From CAZUVM01 sp964623885 (GTDB lineage: Bacteria; Verrucomicrobiota; Verrucomicrobiia; Limisphaerales; UBA8199), in the NCBI GenBank assembly GCA_964623885.1, contig CAZUVM010000014.1:1-28519 (forward strand): 28,519 nt of DNA. The letters are read 5' to 3'. This document shows positions 6,704 through 14,267 of the stretch, in pieces. The translations under genes and the position numbers were made by a program. The stretch's first letter is position 1. Every line of letters starts with the position of its first letter. Under the pieces are notes generated by a model. That model did no database searches and was not told the origin of the DNA. It saw nothing but the letters and a program-made list of their open reading frames with translations.

Positions 6704-9115
6704 CTAATTCTTTGTTTTGAGCCGCAAAACCGTAAGAGAATTTCCCGGGAATGACCGTTTGATTGCTGTGCCGCTGAACTGCACAGGCTCGGATTTGGGC
6801 GAAACTTTGGTCGGATTCTCGAGCGAATTCTCGTCCGTAGCGCTTTCAGAGGTCAGGCAGGTCGCCAGGCCTTTGCCCGTCAAGTGGGTCGCGCCGGCGA
6901 GGTCAATATCCGTTGCGAGCGGTTGCTCGCTGGCGTTGACCACCTTCACGATGACATCGCCGGTGACGTTCTCGGTGGCGGCAGCGGCGTAGAGGGTGGG
7001 GACATTGCCGCCGATCTCGTAATTGAGATCATGAATCAATTGGCCATCCAGGTAACATTTTACGTTCTTGCCGCTCAGCACAACTTTGAGGTCGTACCAG
7101 TGTCCCGTCTCGATGTGCGACTCTTTCGAATCCAGGGTTTCGCCTGCTTCAATGGCATCGGCGGTATTGTTCCACCCGCCGATATTCCACCAGGTGCGGT
7201 CTTCATCGCCGTTAATCCGGAACAGGATCAGGAATCCTTCGGCGCCGGAGATCTTTCGCGCTTTCAGCGTCATGGTGTAGTCCATCCAATCCCGCTGGCC
7301 GGCCAGTGCGCGGATGAACTCGCGCTCGCCAGTTTGCCGGAGCACGCCGTCCTGCACCTTCCAATTGGCGCCGTCACCGAGCAGCTTCCAGTCATCGGTG
7401 CCTTTGCTGAAATTGGATTCGAACAGGATCTTCCCGTCGGACGAGGTGACTTTAATGTCTTTGAATTCCGCTGAAGTATTCCAAGTGCCGACACCAATCA
7501 TGCCGCCTTTGGGGGCCGACTCGACGATTGATGCCTGGACCTGGACGGGCAGCGAAACGTCGCCTCGATTCGCGGAAAACATCTGTTGAACGTAATAGCT
7601 AGGCAAGCCATACCACTTGGAACTGTCGAAGTTGATCAGGTCCGGGTTCCAGGCGCGATGGTTGAGATTAACGAACAGCGGCGCGTAGCTGGCCATAACC
7701 ACAACATCCGAGTTGCGTTCGAGCCCGGTCATGAAAGCCGCTTCGCCGATGGCGCCGCGCAGGTTGCCCAGGCCGCAGTTGCGCGTAACAGCATATTCAC
7801 CAACAAAGATCTTTGGACCGGTGCGGGAGTATTTGTCGAAATGGGTGGCGTTCCGCATGAACCACTCCGGCGTGTCATAGAAGTGTTCGTCCACGACATC
7901 GGGCTGCGGGCTGCTGGGATATCCACCCTGCCAATGATTGGCAACGAATTGAATTTCGGGATGTTTTGCGCGGATGGCGTTCACGAACAGCGGCCAGCGT
8001 TCGCGGTAAGCCGGCCCGCCATTTTCATTCCCAATTTCCAGGTACTTCAAATGGAACGAACCGGGATGACCGGCTTTGGCGCGCTGCCCGCCCCAGAACG
8101 AGTCCGCTGGGCCATTGGCATACTCAATGGCGTCCAGCGCGTCCTGGACCCACTGACCCATTTGCGAGAGCGGAATGTTTTCGCGGTGCGACATGCCGCA
8201 GTTGATATCAAATAACGGTGTCGCCCCGAGATCTTCACACAGCTGCAGATACTCATGAAAACCGAGGCCGTGCGTGGCGTTGTATCGCCAGATATTCCAA
8301 AGCGGAATGCGCGCATCGATGTCGCCGATAGTGTTCTTCCAGTGATACATGTGGGCCATGTCATCGCCTTCGACCCAGCAACCTCCCGGGAATCGCATGA
8401 AAGCAGGCTTGAGAGCATTCAAGGATTCGGCCAGGTCCACCCGCAAACCGTGGCTTTTCCATGTCCTCTGCGGCATCAACGAAACCATGTCGAGGAACAA
8501 CGACCCTTCGCCTGAGCCGGACAGGACCAGTTTGGCTTTGGGATCGGATTCCGAGGGAGCGAGATCCAGGGTGTAATACCGCCAGCGGGAACCGACGCCT
8601 TCGACCTGGCCCGAAGCCAGCTCGGCGCCGGTTGAACTGACTATGCGCGCGGTAAGTGGCGCATTGAAGCCGTCCGTGGTGCGGGCTGCGAATTTGAGCG
8701 TGTAATGATCGCCTTTGACCATGTTCATGCCCCAGTAACCGTCGTTCTCGAGTGAGAAGGCTCCGTGTGCCTGAACGTGAAGGCTGTGGGGGTTAATGGG
8801 GTTGAGCGGCGGAGAGGGGCGCCGGCCGGAGTAGTCGGGCCCCGAGATTGTCGCCGTGCTTTTGCCATCTGTACAGTTGAAGGTCCAGTGCTCAGGTGTG
8901 GAGGCATCCTCAAAGGAACGGTTCTGCACCAGCTCAGGGTAGATGCCGCCATCGGCGGAGAGATTGATGTCTTCGAAGAAAACACCCCAGAGCGTTGAAG
9001 GAATTATGTGCGCGGGGTGATCAACAGCCACTGAGATCCTGGCGGTTTGGGCGCCGGCGCAAAGACTCGCAAGCAAAAGCGCGGCAGCAGCTTTCATCTG
9101 CTTTGATGTATTCAT
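6704..9115 (-). CDS. Exported GH51 alpha-L-arabinofuranosidase
   Basis: Hydrolyses terminal alpha-L-arabinofuranosyl residues from arabinan, arabinoxylan or related glycans. The 803-residue product has a signal peptide (residues 1-22, AGA|QT), a carbohydrate-binding-like beta domain (about 65-215), then the GH51 TIM barrel with acid/base E364 in the motif LEIGNENGG and nucleophile E440 in FVGEYAV. A LamG-like segment (about 560-720, with ESNFSKGTDDW and an aromatic WWNIGGWNN patch) sits within the C-terminal beta-sandwich region, as in the longer plant-like GH51 enzymes. ATG 9115 was chosen because AGGTGGAG lies a few bases upstream; an upstream in-frame start at 9193 would overlap araA and precede a second, better signal peptide. 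It is 32 bases downstream of araA on the same strand, consistent with co-expression for arabinose release and use. Confidence 0.93.
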   Translation of the reverse strand: MNTSKQMKAAAALLLASLCAGAQTARISVAVDHPAHIIPSTLWGVFFEDINLSADGGIYPELVQNRSFEDASTPEHWTFNCTDGKSTATISGPDYSGRRPSPPLNPINPHSLHVQAHGAFSLENDGYWGMNMVKGDHYTLKFAARTTDGFNAPLTARIVSSTGAELASGQVEGVGSRWRYYTLDLAPSESDPKAKLVLSGSGEGSLFLDMVSLMPQRTWKSHGLRVDLAESLNALKPAFMRFPGGCWVEGDDMAHMYHWKNTIGDIDARIPLWNIWRYNATHGLGFHEYLQLCEDLGATPLFDINCGMSHRENIPLSQMGQWVQDALDAIEYANGPADSFWGGQRAKAGHPGSFHLKYLEIGNENGGPAYRERWPLFVNAIRAKHPEIQFVANHWQGGYPSSPQPDVVDEHFYDTPEWFMRNATHFDKYSRTGPKIFVGEYAVTRNCGLGNLRGAIGEAAFMTGLERNSDVVVMASYAPLFVNLNHRAWNPDLINFDSSKWYGLPSYYVQQMFSANRGDVSLPVQVQASIVESAPKGGMIGVGTWNTSAEFKDIKVTSSDGKILFESNFSKGTDDWKLLGDGANWKVQDGVLRQTGEREFIRALAGQRDWMDYTMTLKARKISGAEGFLILFRINGDEDRTWWNIGGWNNTADAIEAGETLDSKESHIETGHWYDLKVVLSGKNVKCYLDGQLIHDLNYEIGGNVPTLYAAAATENVTGDVIVKVVNASEQPLATDIDLAGATHLTGKGLATCLTSESATDENSLENPTKVSPKSEPVQFSGTAIKRSFPGNSLTVLRLKTKN

Positions 9116-9147
9116 AGCAGTCTCCACCTTTCTGTTTGATTTTGTAG

Positions 9148-10662
9148 TTAGGCAACCCAGCCGCTCTTCAAGCCATAAGCCACTTCGTTCCAAGCGAGTT
9201 CCTGTTTGAATGGGCGCGGCCGGGTCTCGCGGTCGATCACGACCAATTCAATGTCGGCAATCGCGGCAAAATCTTCCAGCATTTCGGTTGTAACGGCCTG
9301 GCTAAAAGCCGTGTGGTGGGCGCCGCCGGCGTAAATCCAGCAGCCGCAAGCATCGGCAAAGTTGGGTTTCGGCGCCCACAATGCCCGCGCGACTGGGAGC
9401 TTGGGCATAGGTTTGTTCGGCGCGACAACGTCCACTTCGTTCACCAACAAACGAAACCGGTTTCCGAGGTCGATAAGGCTGGCATTGAGTCCAGGCCCTG
9501 CAGGTGTGTCGAAAACAAGACGAGCAGGGTCTGCCTTTCCTCCGATGCCAAGCGGATGAACCTGCAGCGACGGCTTGCCCTTGGCGATAGAAGGGCAGAT
9601 CTCAAGCATGTGCGCGCCCAGCACCTTTGTGGCGCCGGATTCGAGGTGATACGTGTAATCTTCCATGAAGGAGGTCCCGCCTGGGAGCCCTGCCGCCATC
9701 ACTTTCGTGGCTCGTAACAGGGCCGCGGTTTTCCAATCGCCTTCGGCGCCAAATCCATAGTCCTCCGCCATCAATCGTTGCGGAGCGATTCCCGGCAGTT
9801 GAACCAGGCCGTGCAAATCTTCGAAGGTTGTAGTGAACCCTTTGAAGTTTCCCCGCTCGAGAAACGCGCGCAAACCCAACTCGATCCGAGCGGCTTCTTG
9901 CACCGAGGAATACCGAGCTCCACCCTTCCGAAGGTCCGGTGCGACTTCGTAGGTCTTTTCATATTCCTGCGTCAGCTTGGCAACAGCCGCGTCTGATACC
10001 GCGTTGACCGACTGAACCAGATCGCCGACACCGTAACCGTTCACTGAGAAACCGAACTTAATTTGCGCGGAGACCTTGTTGCCTTCCGTCACCGCTACTT
10101 CCCGCATATTGTCACCGAATCGGCAGAACTTTGCTCCCTGCCAATCCGCCCAGGCGGCGGCGGCTCGCGCCCACGCGCCCAACCTTTCCTGGACAGCGGC
10201 CTCCTGCCAAAAACCTACGACCACTTTGCGGTTCAGCCGCAAACGGCTCATGATAAACCCGTGCTCGCGATCCCCGTGCGCGGCCTGGTTCAGGTTCATG
10301 AAATCCATATCGATCGTGCCCCACGGGATGTCGCGGTTGTACTGGGTATGCAGGTGCGCAAGCGGTTTACGAAGCTGTTTGAGACCGTTAATCCACATCT
10401 TCGAAGGCGAGAACGTGTGGCACCAAGTGATAAGGCCGATGCAGTTCGCATCGTTGTTTGCCGCCTGGCAGAGGTCGGTCACCGCTTCCGTACTGACGAG
10501 AACATCTTTGTAAGTGACTTTGACCGGGATTGCCGGCGCGGCATTAAGCGCTTTGGCAATTTCACGTGAATGAGTGGCAACCTGCTTCAGGGTTTCAGGG
10601 CCATAAAGATGCTGGCTACCGGTGACGAACCAGACTTCAAATTGTTTTAGATTAACGCTCAT
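9148..10662 (-). CDS. araA: L-arabinose isomerase
   Basis: Converts L-arabinose to L-ribulose in the cytoplasm, the first step of the bacterial arabinose pathway. The 504-residue product matches the family length (E. coli about 500) and begins with the family signature FEVWFVTGSQHLYGPET. The manganese-binding residues line up: E307 (GFGAEGDWK), E334 (SFMEDYTYH), H351 (GAHMLE) and H450 (AHHTAF). ATG 10662 is favoured because it places the EVWF motif at the usual distance from the N-terminus; ATG 10668 in the same frame would add two residues. No ribulokinase (araB) or epimerase (araD) gene is in the window, so the rest of the pathway must lie elsewhere. It is probably the first gene of a minus-strand transcript continuing into the arabinofuranosidase and dacB genes. 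Confidence 0.97.
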   Translation of the reverse strand: MSVNLKQFEVWFVTGSQHLYGPETLKQVATHSREIAKALNAAPAIPVKVTYKDVLVSTEAVTDLCQAANNDANCIGLITWCHTFSPSKMWINGLKQLRKPLAHLHTQYNRDIPWGTIDMDFMNLNQAAHGDREHGFIMSRLRLNRKVVVGFWQEAAVQERLGAWARAAAAWADWQGAKFCRFGDNMREVAVTEGNKVSAQIKFGFSVNGYGVGDLVQSVNAVSDAAVAKLTQEYEKTYEVAPDLRKGGARYSSVQEAARIELGLRAFLERGNFKGFTTTFEDLHGLVQLPGIAPQRLMAEDYGFGAEGDWKTAALLRATKVMAAGLPGGTSFMEDYTYHLESGATKVLGAHMLEICPSIAKGKPSLQVHPLGIGGKADPARLVFDTPAGPGLNASLIDLGNRFRLLVNEVDVVAPNKPMPKLPVARALWAPKPNFADACGCWIYAGGAHHTAFSQAVTTEMLEDFAAIADIELVVIDRETRPRPFKQELAWNEVAYGLKSGWVA

Positions 10663-10668
10663 GGGCAT

Positions 10669-10896
10669 TCAGGGTTCTGTGGTTCCGACAGTCACAACTG
10701 TGGCAACATCCAGATGCGTTCGCCCGGTCGTTGCATTGACCTGAGACAACATAAAGGCAACCCATTTAAGTCTGTGTGGATGAGCACGGTGTTCAAGTAG
10801 CACAATCTTGTGGAATTAGTCAACAGGCGCGACAGTTTTGCGCCTCCTCCAAAAACGCTACAAAATGCGCGCTGCCAATTATTTACATTTTTCCGT
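10669..10896. promoter_or_regulatory. araA upstream region with two operator-like palindromes
   Basis: This gap separates araA (-) from rplU (+) and holds no gene. Two related small palindromes lie within it: CACAACTGTG (10693-10702) and CACAATCTTGTG (10801-10812). A TTGACT element on the minus strand (complement of 10817-10822) could be a -35 box, but no convincing -10 box follows. A GC-rich hairpin AGGCGC/GCGCCT (10825-10845) is also present. The palindromes could bind a regulator of araA; no regulator gene is nearby, and short palindromes of this kind also arise by chance. Confidence 0.3.
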
Positions 10897-10924
10897 TTGC
10901 AATTTCGTCTAGCGTTCGTAAAAT
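10897..10924 (+). promoter_or_regulatory. Candidate sigma-70 promoter of rplU-rpmA
   Basis: TTGCAA (10897-10902) and TAAAAT (10919-10924) are separated by 16 bases, matching the -35 and -10 consensus at 4/6 and 5/6 positions. Transcription would start about 25 bases before the rplU GTG. It lies in an AT-rich patch within otherwise GC-rich sequence. Confidence 0.45.
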
Positions 10925-10956
10925 TTCCGTTCCCTTAAGAACGGGATATTTGTTTT

Positions 10957-11271
10957 GTGACTTACTCAATTATAGAAACCGGAAGCAAACAGTATCGGGT
11001 CAGCGCCGGCGATACACTGGAAGTCGAGCGGTTGGCAATCGAAGCCGGGCAGCCGGTGACTTTCGAACGCGTCTTGCTGGTGAGCAATGACGGCAAGCTT
11101 TCCGTCGGCTCTCCGACAGTGGCCAACGCCGCCGTGGTGGCCGACGTGGTCGAGCACATTCGCGGCGAGAAGAAGGTCGCGTTCAAGTTGAAACGCCGCA
11201 AAGGTTATCGCAAAACCATCGGCCATCGGCAGGAACTGACCGTGGTAAAAATTAAAGAGATCAAACTCTAG
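10957..11271 (+). CDS. rplU: 50S ribosomal protein L21
   Basis: A 104-residue large-subunit ribosomal protein, the usual length for bL21. The diagnostic C-terminal segment KLKRRKGYRKTIGHRQ followed by LTVVKIKEI is present, as is the opening YSIIETGSKQYRV. Translation appears to start at GTG 10957; the ribosome-binding site is weak. It is followed by rpmA after 34 bases, the near-universal L21-L27 pairing. Confidence 0.98.
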   Translation: MTYSIIETGSKQYRVSAGDTLEVERLAIEAGQPVTFERVLLVSNDGKLSVGSPTVANAAVVADVVEHIRGEKKVAFKLKRRKGYRKTIGHRQELTVVKIKEIKL

Positions 11272-11305
11272 CGCCCCTTAAGAGGTGCAAGGAGAATAGA
11301 ATTTT

Positions 11306-11572
11306 ATGGCACATAAGAAAGGACAAGGCAGCGTTCGAAACGGGCGCGATAGCGCCAGCAAGCGTTTGGGTGTGAAACGATACGGCGGCGAGCTCGTCAC
11401 AGCTGGGAGCATTTTGGTGCGGCAGCGTGGCACAAAGTTTGTTGCCGGACAGAACGTGGGAACCGGGCGGGATTGGACCCTGTTCTCTCTGGTCGATGGC
11501 CGAGTGAGCTTTGACAAAGATGGCCATCGCATCAATGTGAAGGCCGAGACGGCCGCCACGGCTGCAACCTAG
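11306..11572 (+). CDS. rpmA: 50S ribosomal protein L27
   Basis: An 88-residue bL27 protein that reaches the peptidyl-transferase centre with its N-terminal tail. The family signature MAHKKGQGSVRNGRDS and the GVKRYGGELVTAGSI stretch are intact. No N-terminal extension of the type cleaved in Firmicutes is present. AAGGAG lies about 11 bases upstream of ATG 11306. A strong intrinsic terminator follows 22 bases after the stop. Confidence 0.98.
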   Translation: MAHKKGQGSVRNGRDSASKRLGVKRYGGELVTAGSILVRQRGTKFVAGQNVGTGRDWTLFSLVDGRVSFDKDGHRINVKAETAATAAT

Positions 11573-11594
11573 CAAATCCTTTCAATTGATTTTG

Positions 11595-11621
11595 CGGCGA
11601 GGCCTCGGCCTCGCCGTTTTT
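11595..11621 (+). terminator. Intrinsic terminator after rpmA, abutting the obgE start codon
   Basis: CGGCGAGGC (11595-11603), loop CTCG, and the exact complement GCCTCGCCG (11608-11616) form a 9-bp perfect GC-rich stem followed at once by TTTTT (11617-11621). The next base begins the GTG start codon of obgE (11622). The hairpin would also bury the only purine-rich stretch that could serve as the obgE ribosome-binding site. Confidence 0.85.
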
Positions 11622-12782
11622 GTGTTCGTCGACGAAATAAAAGTCTACTCACGGGCGGGCCACGGCGGCAAAGGCTGCGTGGCATTTCAGCGTGAGAAGT
11701 ATCGGCCTAAGGGTGGGCCAAGCGGAGGCAATGGCGGTCGAGGCGGCGACGTCATTTTGGAAGCAGACCACGACCTGAACAACCTCATCGCGCAATACTA
11801 CCAGCCGCGCCTTGTTGCGCAGGATGGCCAGGGAGGCTTGGGCAAAGGGATGGATGGGCATGCGGGGAAGGATCTCGTTGTTAAAGTTCCTTGTGGAACT
11901 TTGGTGTGGCGGCTCTCAGCCGAAGCATCAGATGCGCAACCAGGAGTTAAGTCGCCAGCTCTGGCGATAGGTTCGGCCGGCCGGCCATTATTCCGCACTT
12001 CGGCTAGCGTTCGGGCGTTGGAAATCGACCTCAGCAAGCCCCCGGAAGTGTCACCGTCGCCCAGCCCGAACTCCAATGGCGAGCTGGCTGCGGACCTGAC
12101 CCAACACGGACAGCGGTTTGTGCTTTGCAAAGGCGGGCGCGGCGGTCTGGGGAACCGGAATTTCGCGACGGCGGCACGCCAGGCGCCCCGGTTCGCCCAA
12201 CCCGGCGAGCCTGGTGATGAAGGGGACTTTCTGCTCGAACTCCGCATCATCGCGGAAGTTGGGCTGGTGGGTTATCCCAACGCGGGCAAATCGACGTTGC
12301 TGACGGCCATTTCTCATGCGCGTCCGAAAATCGCCCCCTATCCGTTCACGACATTGCATCCACAAATCGGCATTGTCGAATACGCGGATTTTCACCGGCT
12401 CACCGTTTGCGATATTCCAGGATTAATCGAAGGGGCGCACCAGAACGTGGGGCTGGGCCATGAATTCTTGCGGCACATCGAGCGATGCCAGGTGCTGGTT
12501 TTGGTGCTGGATATGGCCGGGACCGATGGCCGTACGCCTTGGGATGACTATCGGAATCTGTTAAAGGAATTGGAGCTGTACGATCCGGGTTTGCTGGAAA
12601 AACCACGGTTGGTAGTGGCCAATAAAATGGATGAAACGGTTGCCGAGACTAATTTGAAATCTTTCAAACGCCGGGTCCGCAAGACACCAGTGCTCACTAT
12701 GGCGGCGGCCTTTGATGAAGGTATCGACAAGTTCAAAAAAGCCATTCGGGAAGCCGTAGCTGAGGCTGCCAACGAAAAATAG
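11622..12782 (+). CDS. obgE: Obg family GTPase with an atypical insertion
   Basis: An essential GTPase linked to 50S ribosome assembly and stress signalling. GTG 11622 gives the canonical opening MFVDEIKVYSRAGHGGKG; an upstream TTG at 11586 would place the terminator inside the coding sequence. The 386-residue product has the glycine-rich Obg fold (1-205) and G-domain motifs GYPNAGKST (218-226), TT at 243-244, DIPGLIEGAH (264-273) and NKMD (334-337). There is no C-terminal OCT domain. Residues of about 97-152, between VPCGTLVW and GELAADLTQHG, are an extra low-complexity segment where other Obg proteins have only a short loop; its DNA is rich in palindromes. The rplU-rpmA-obgE order is common. 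Identity is certain; the insertion is the odd part. Confidence 0.96.
   Translation: MFVDEIKVYSRAGHGGKGCVAFQREKYRPKGGPSGGNGGRGGDVILEADHDLNNLIAQYYQPRLVAQDGQGGLGKGMDGHAGKDLVVKVPCGTLVWRLSAEASDAQPGVKSPALAIGSAGRPLFRTSASVRALEIDLSKPPEVSPSPSPNSNGELAADLTQHGQRFVLCKGGRGGLGNRNFATAARQAPRFAQPGEPGDEGDFLLELRIIAEVGLVGYPNAGKSTLLTAISHARPKIAPYPFTTLHPQIGIVEYADFHRLTVCDIPGLIEGAHQNVGLGHEFLRHIERCQVLVLVLDMAGTDGRTPWDDYRNLLKELELYDPGLLEKPRLVVANKMDETVAETNLKSFKRRVRKTPVLTMAAAFDEGIDKFKKAIREAVAEAANEK
11910..12078 (+). repeat. Palindrome-rich segment inserted in frame in obgE
   Basis: This DNA encodes the extra Obg segment. Within 77 bases it contains the palindromes CGGCT-ctc-AGCCG (11910-11922), GCATC-a-GATGC (11925-11935) and TCGCCAG-ct-CTGGCGA (11952-11967), followed by GGCCGGCCGGCC (11975-11986). 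The clustering of short-loop palindromes resembles the composite repeat at 19556-19734. I infer an in-frame insertion of a repeat element; the exact ends are uncertain. Confidence 0.5.
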
Positions 12783-12923
12783 TTTTTCGAATCCAGCCGG
12801 ACATCTGCTTTTGCGCTCTGCTAAGCCGCTGACTCTCAGCCTGACCCAGATTCAACTTGCCCCGGTTTCAAGCGCTGATTAGGTTCCAGTGCGAAGCTCT
12901 GTTCGGCTTCGGCGAAAACCCTT

Positions 12924-13466
12924 ATGCGCACTCAAACGGAAATCGGCTACAACTCGAAAGTGGAGGGCGACGTCATTGTTACGCGACGGGATGCGGCGGT
13001 CGGTTGGTTTCGAAGGAACCTGGACGCCGGAGCCAATTGGGGCCGGAAAAACTCGCTTTGGCCAATGCCCATGGGCCTGGCGTGTTGCGCCATTGAGTTG
13101 ATGGCCACCGGCGCCAGCCGGTTTGACATTTCCAGATTCGGGGCCGAAGTGATGCGGTTCTCCCCTCGGCAATCAGACGTCATGATCGTTGCCGGCACGG
13201 TCACTTACAAAATGGCGCTCGCCGTTAAGCGCATTTACGACCAGATGGCTGAGCCTAAATGGGTGATTGCGATGGGCGCCTGCGCCTCGACCGGCGGCAT
13301 GTATCGCAGTTACGCCGTGCTCCAGGGGGTTGATCGGATTGTGCCTGTAAACGTGTATGTGGCGGGTTGCCCGCCCCGCCCTGAGGCATTGCTCGACGCT
13401 TTGCTCAAATTGCAGGACAAGGTGGACAAAGAGCCGGCGCTAGCCACCCTGAAGAAGGTTGCGTGA
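12924..13466 (+). CDS. nuoB: NADH-quinone oxidoreductase subunit B
   Basis: The peripheral-arm subunit of complex I that carries the terminal Fe-S cluster N2, which passes electrons to quinone. The 180-residue protein has the four cluster ligands: C54 and C55 in GLACCAIE, C120 in GACAST, and C149 in GCPPRP. It is the first nuo gene here. The 141 bases between obgE and nuoB are too short to hold nuoA. No strong ribosome-binding site precedes ATG 12924, and the promoter of the operon is presumably in that gap, but I cannot point to a convincing one. Confidence 0.97.
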   Translation: MRTQTEIGYNSKVEGDVIVTRRDAAVGWFRRNLDAGANWGRKNSLWPMPMGLACCAIELMATGASRFDISRFGAEVMRFSPRQSDVMIVAGTVTYKMALAVKRIYDQMAEPKWVIAMGACASTGGMYRSYAVLQGVDRIVPVNVYVAGCPPRPEALLDALLKLQDKVDKEPALATLKKVA

Positions 13467-13484
13467 GCCCAGAAGGTGAAATCA

Positions 13485-13549
13485 CGAAATACACGAACCA
13501 AAGCCCAGTCGAAATGAGCGATCCATTTAGAACCATTTCGTGTATTTCG
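13485..13549. repeat. 13-bp inverted repeat between nuoB and nuoC
   Basis: CGAAATACACGAA (13485-13497) is perfectly complementary to TTCGTGTATTTCG (13537-13549), with a 39-base spacer. It fills most of the 102-base gap, and a run of six T follows shortly after the right arm. 'Cgaaatacacgaa'-type words recur between genes in many environmental bacterial genomes, so a dispersed repeat is likelier than a dedicated terminator within an operon. Confidence 0.6.
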
Positions 13550-13568
13550 CTTGTTTTTTGGCCCTAAG

Positions 13569-14267
13569 ATGAGCGCCAATCCACAATCCGCTCCGACAGC
13601 ACCGGCGCTCGCGCAGCAGCTCCAGGCGAAATTCCCGGACTTACTAAGCGGGCCGGTGGAATTTCGCGGTGAGCTTACGCTTAAGATTTCTGACGTGGAA
13701 CGCGTGCCGGAGATTTGCGCCTTTGCCAAAAAGGATCTGGGCTTCGATTACCTGGTGGATATTACGAGTATCGATAACTACGGCGAGGACCCGCGGTTTA
13801 GCTTGGTATACCACCTGTATGGCTACAGTCACTTGCGGTATCTGCGTCTCAGGGCGGAGGTGAGTGAGGAGAAAGCAGAAGCCCCGACGGTCACCGGCGT
13901 GTGGCGGACGGCAAACTGGCACGAACGGGAGATCTACGACATGATGGGCATCCGATTCCGCGATCACCCAGATCTGCGCCGCATTTTGATGTGGGATGGC
14001 TACCCATATTATCCACTCCGCAAGGATTTTCCTCTGTCAGGCCGCCCCAGTGACCTGCCGGAGGTGGCGTTCACAGAGCCGGCGCCGCTGGTGGGTGGAC
14101 CATTCGTTACGATTGCCGGTGGCAAAGACGCGCTGTCACGCGAGCCGCGAGTCCGGATACCGCAGACCGACGCGCTGGAAACGAACGCGCGGTTGGAACG
14201 CCGGCAAGATATCAAAAAAGCGCATGGGGAATCCTACGGTCCGGGGCCCATCGAGCCTAAAAAGTAA
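13569..14267 (+). CDS. nuoC: NADH-quinone oxidoreductase subunit C
   Basis: The 30-kDa-type peripheral-arm subunit of complex I, which packs against NuoD and NuoB and has no cofactor. The 232-residue protein contains the family signature WHEREIYDMMGIRFRDHPDLRR, here split by reading W-HEREIYDMMG and F-RDHPDLRRIL, followed by YPLRKDFPL. ATG 13569 is preferred over an in-frame TTG at 13551 that would start inside the T-run of the preceding repeat. It is not fused to NuoD: its stop is directly followed by the nuoD ATG with no spacing. Confidence 0.96.
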   Translation: MSANPQSAPTAPALAQQLQAKFPDLLSGPVEFRGELTLKISDVERVPEICAFAKKDLGFDYLVDITSIDNYGEDPRFSLVYHLYGYSHLRYLRLRAEVSEEKAEAPTVTGVWRTANWHEREIYDMMGIRFRDHPDLRRILMWDGYPYYPLRKDFPLSGRPSDLPEVAFTEPAPLVGGPFVTIAGGKDALSREPRVRIPQTDALETNARLERRQDIKKAHGESYGPGPIEPKK

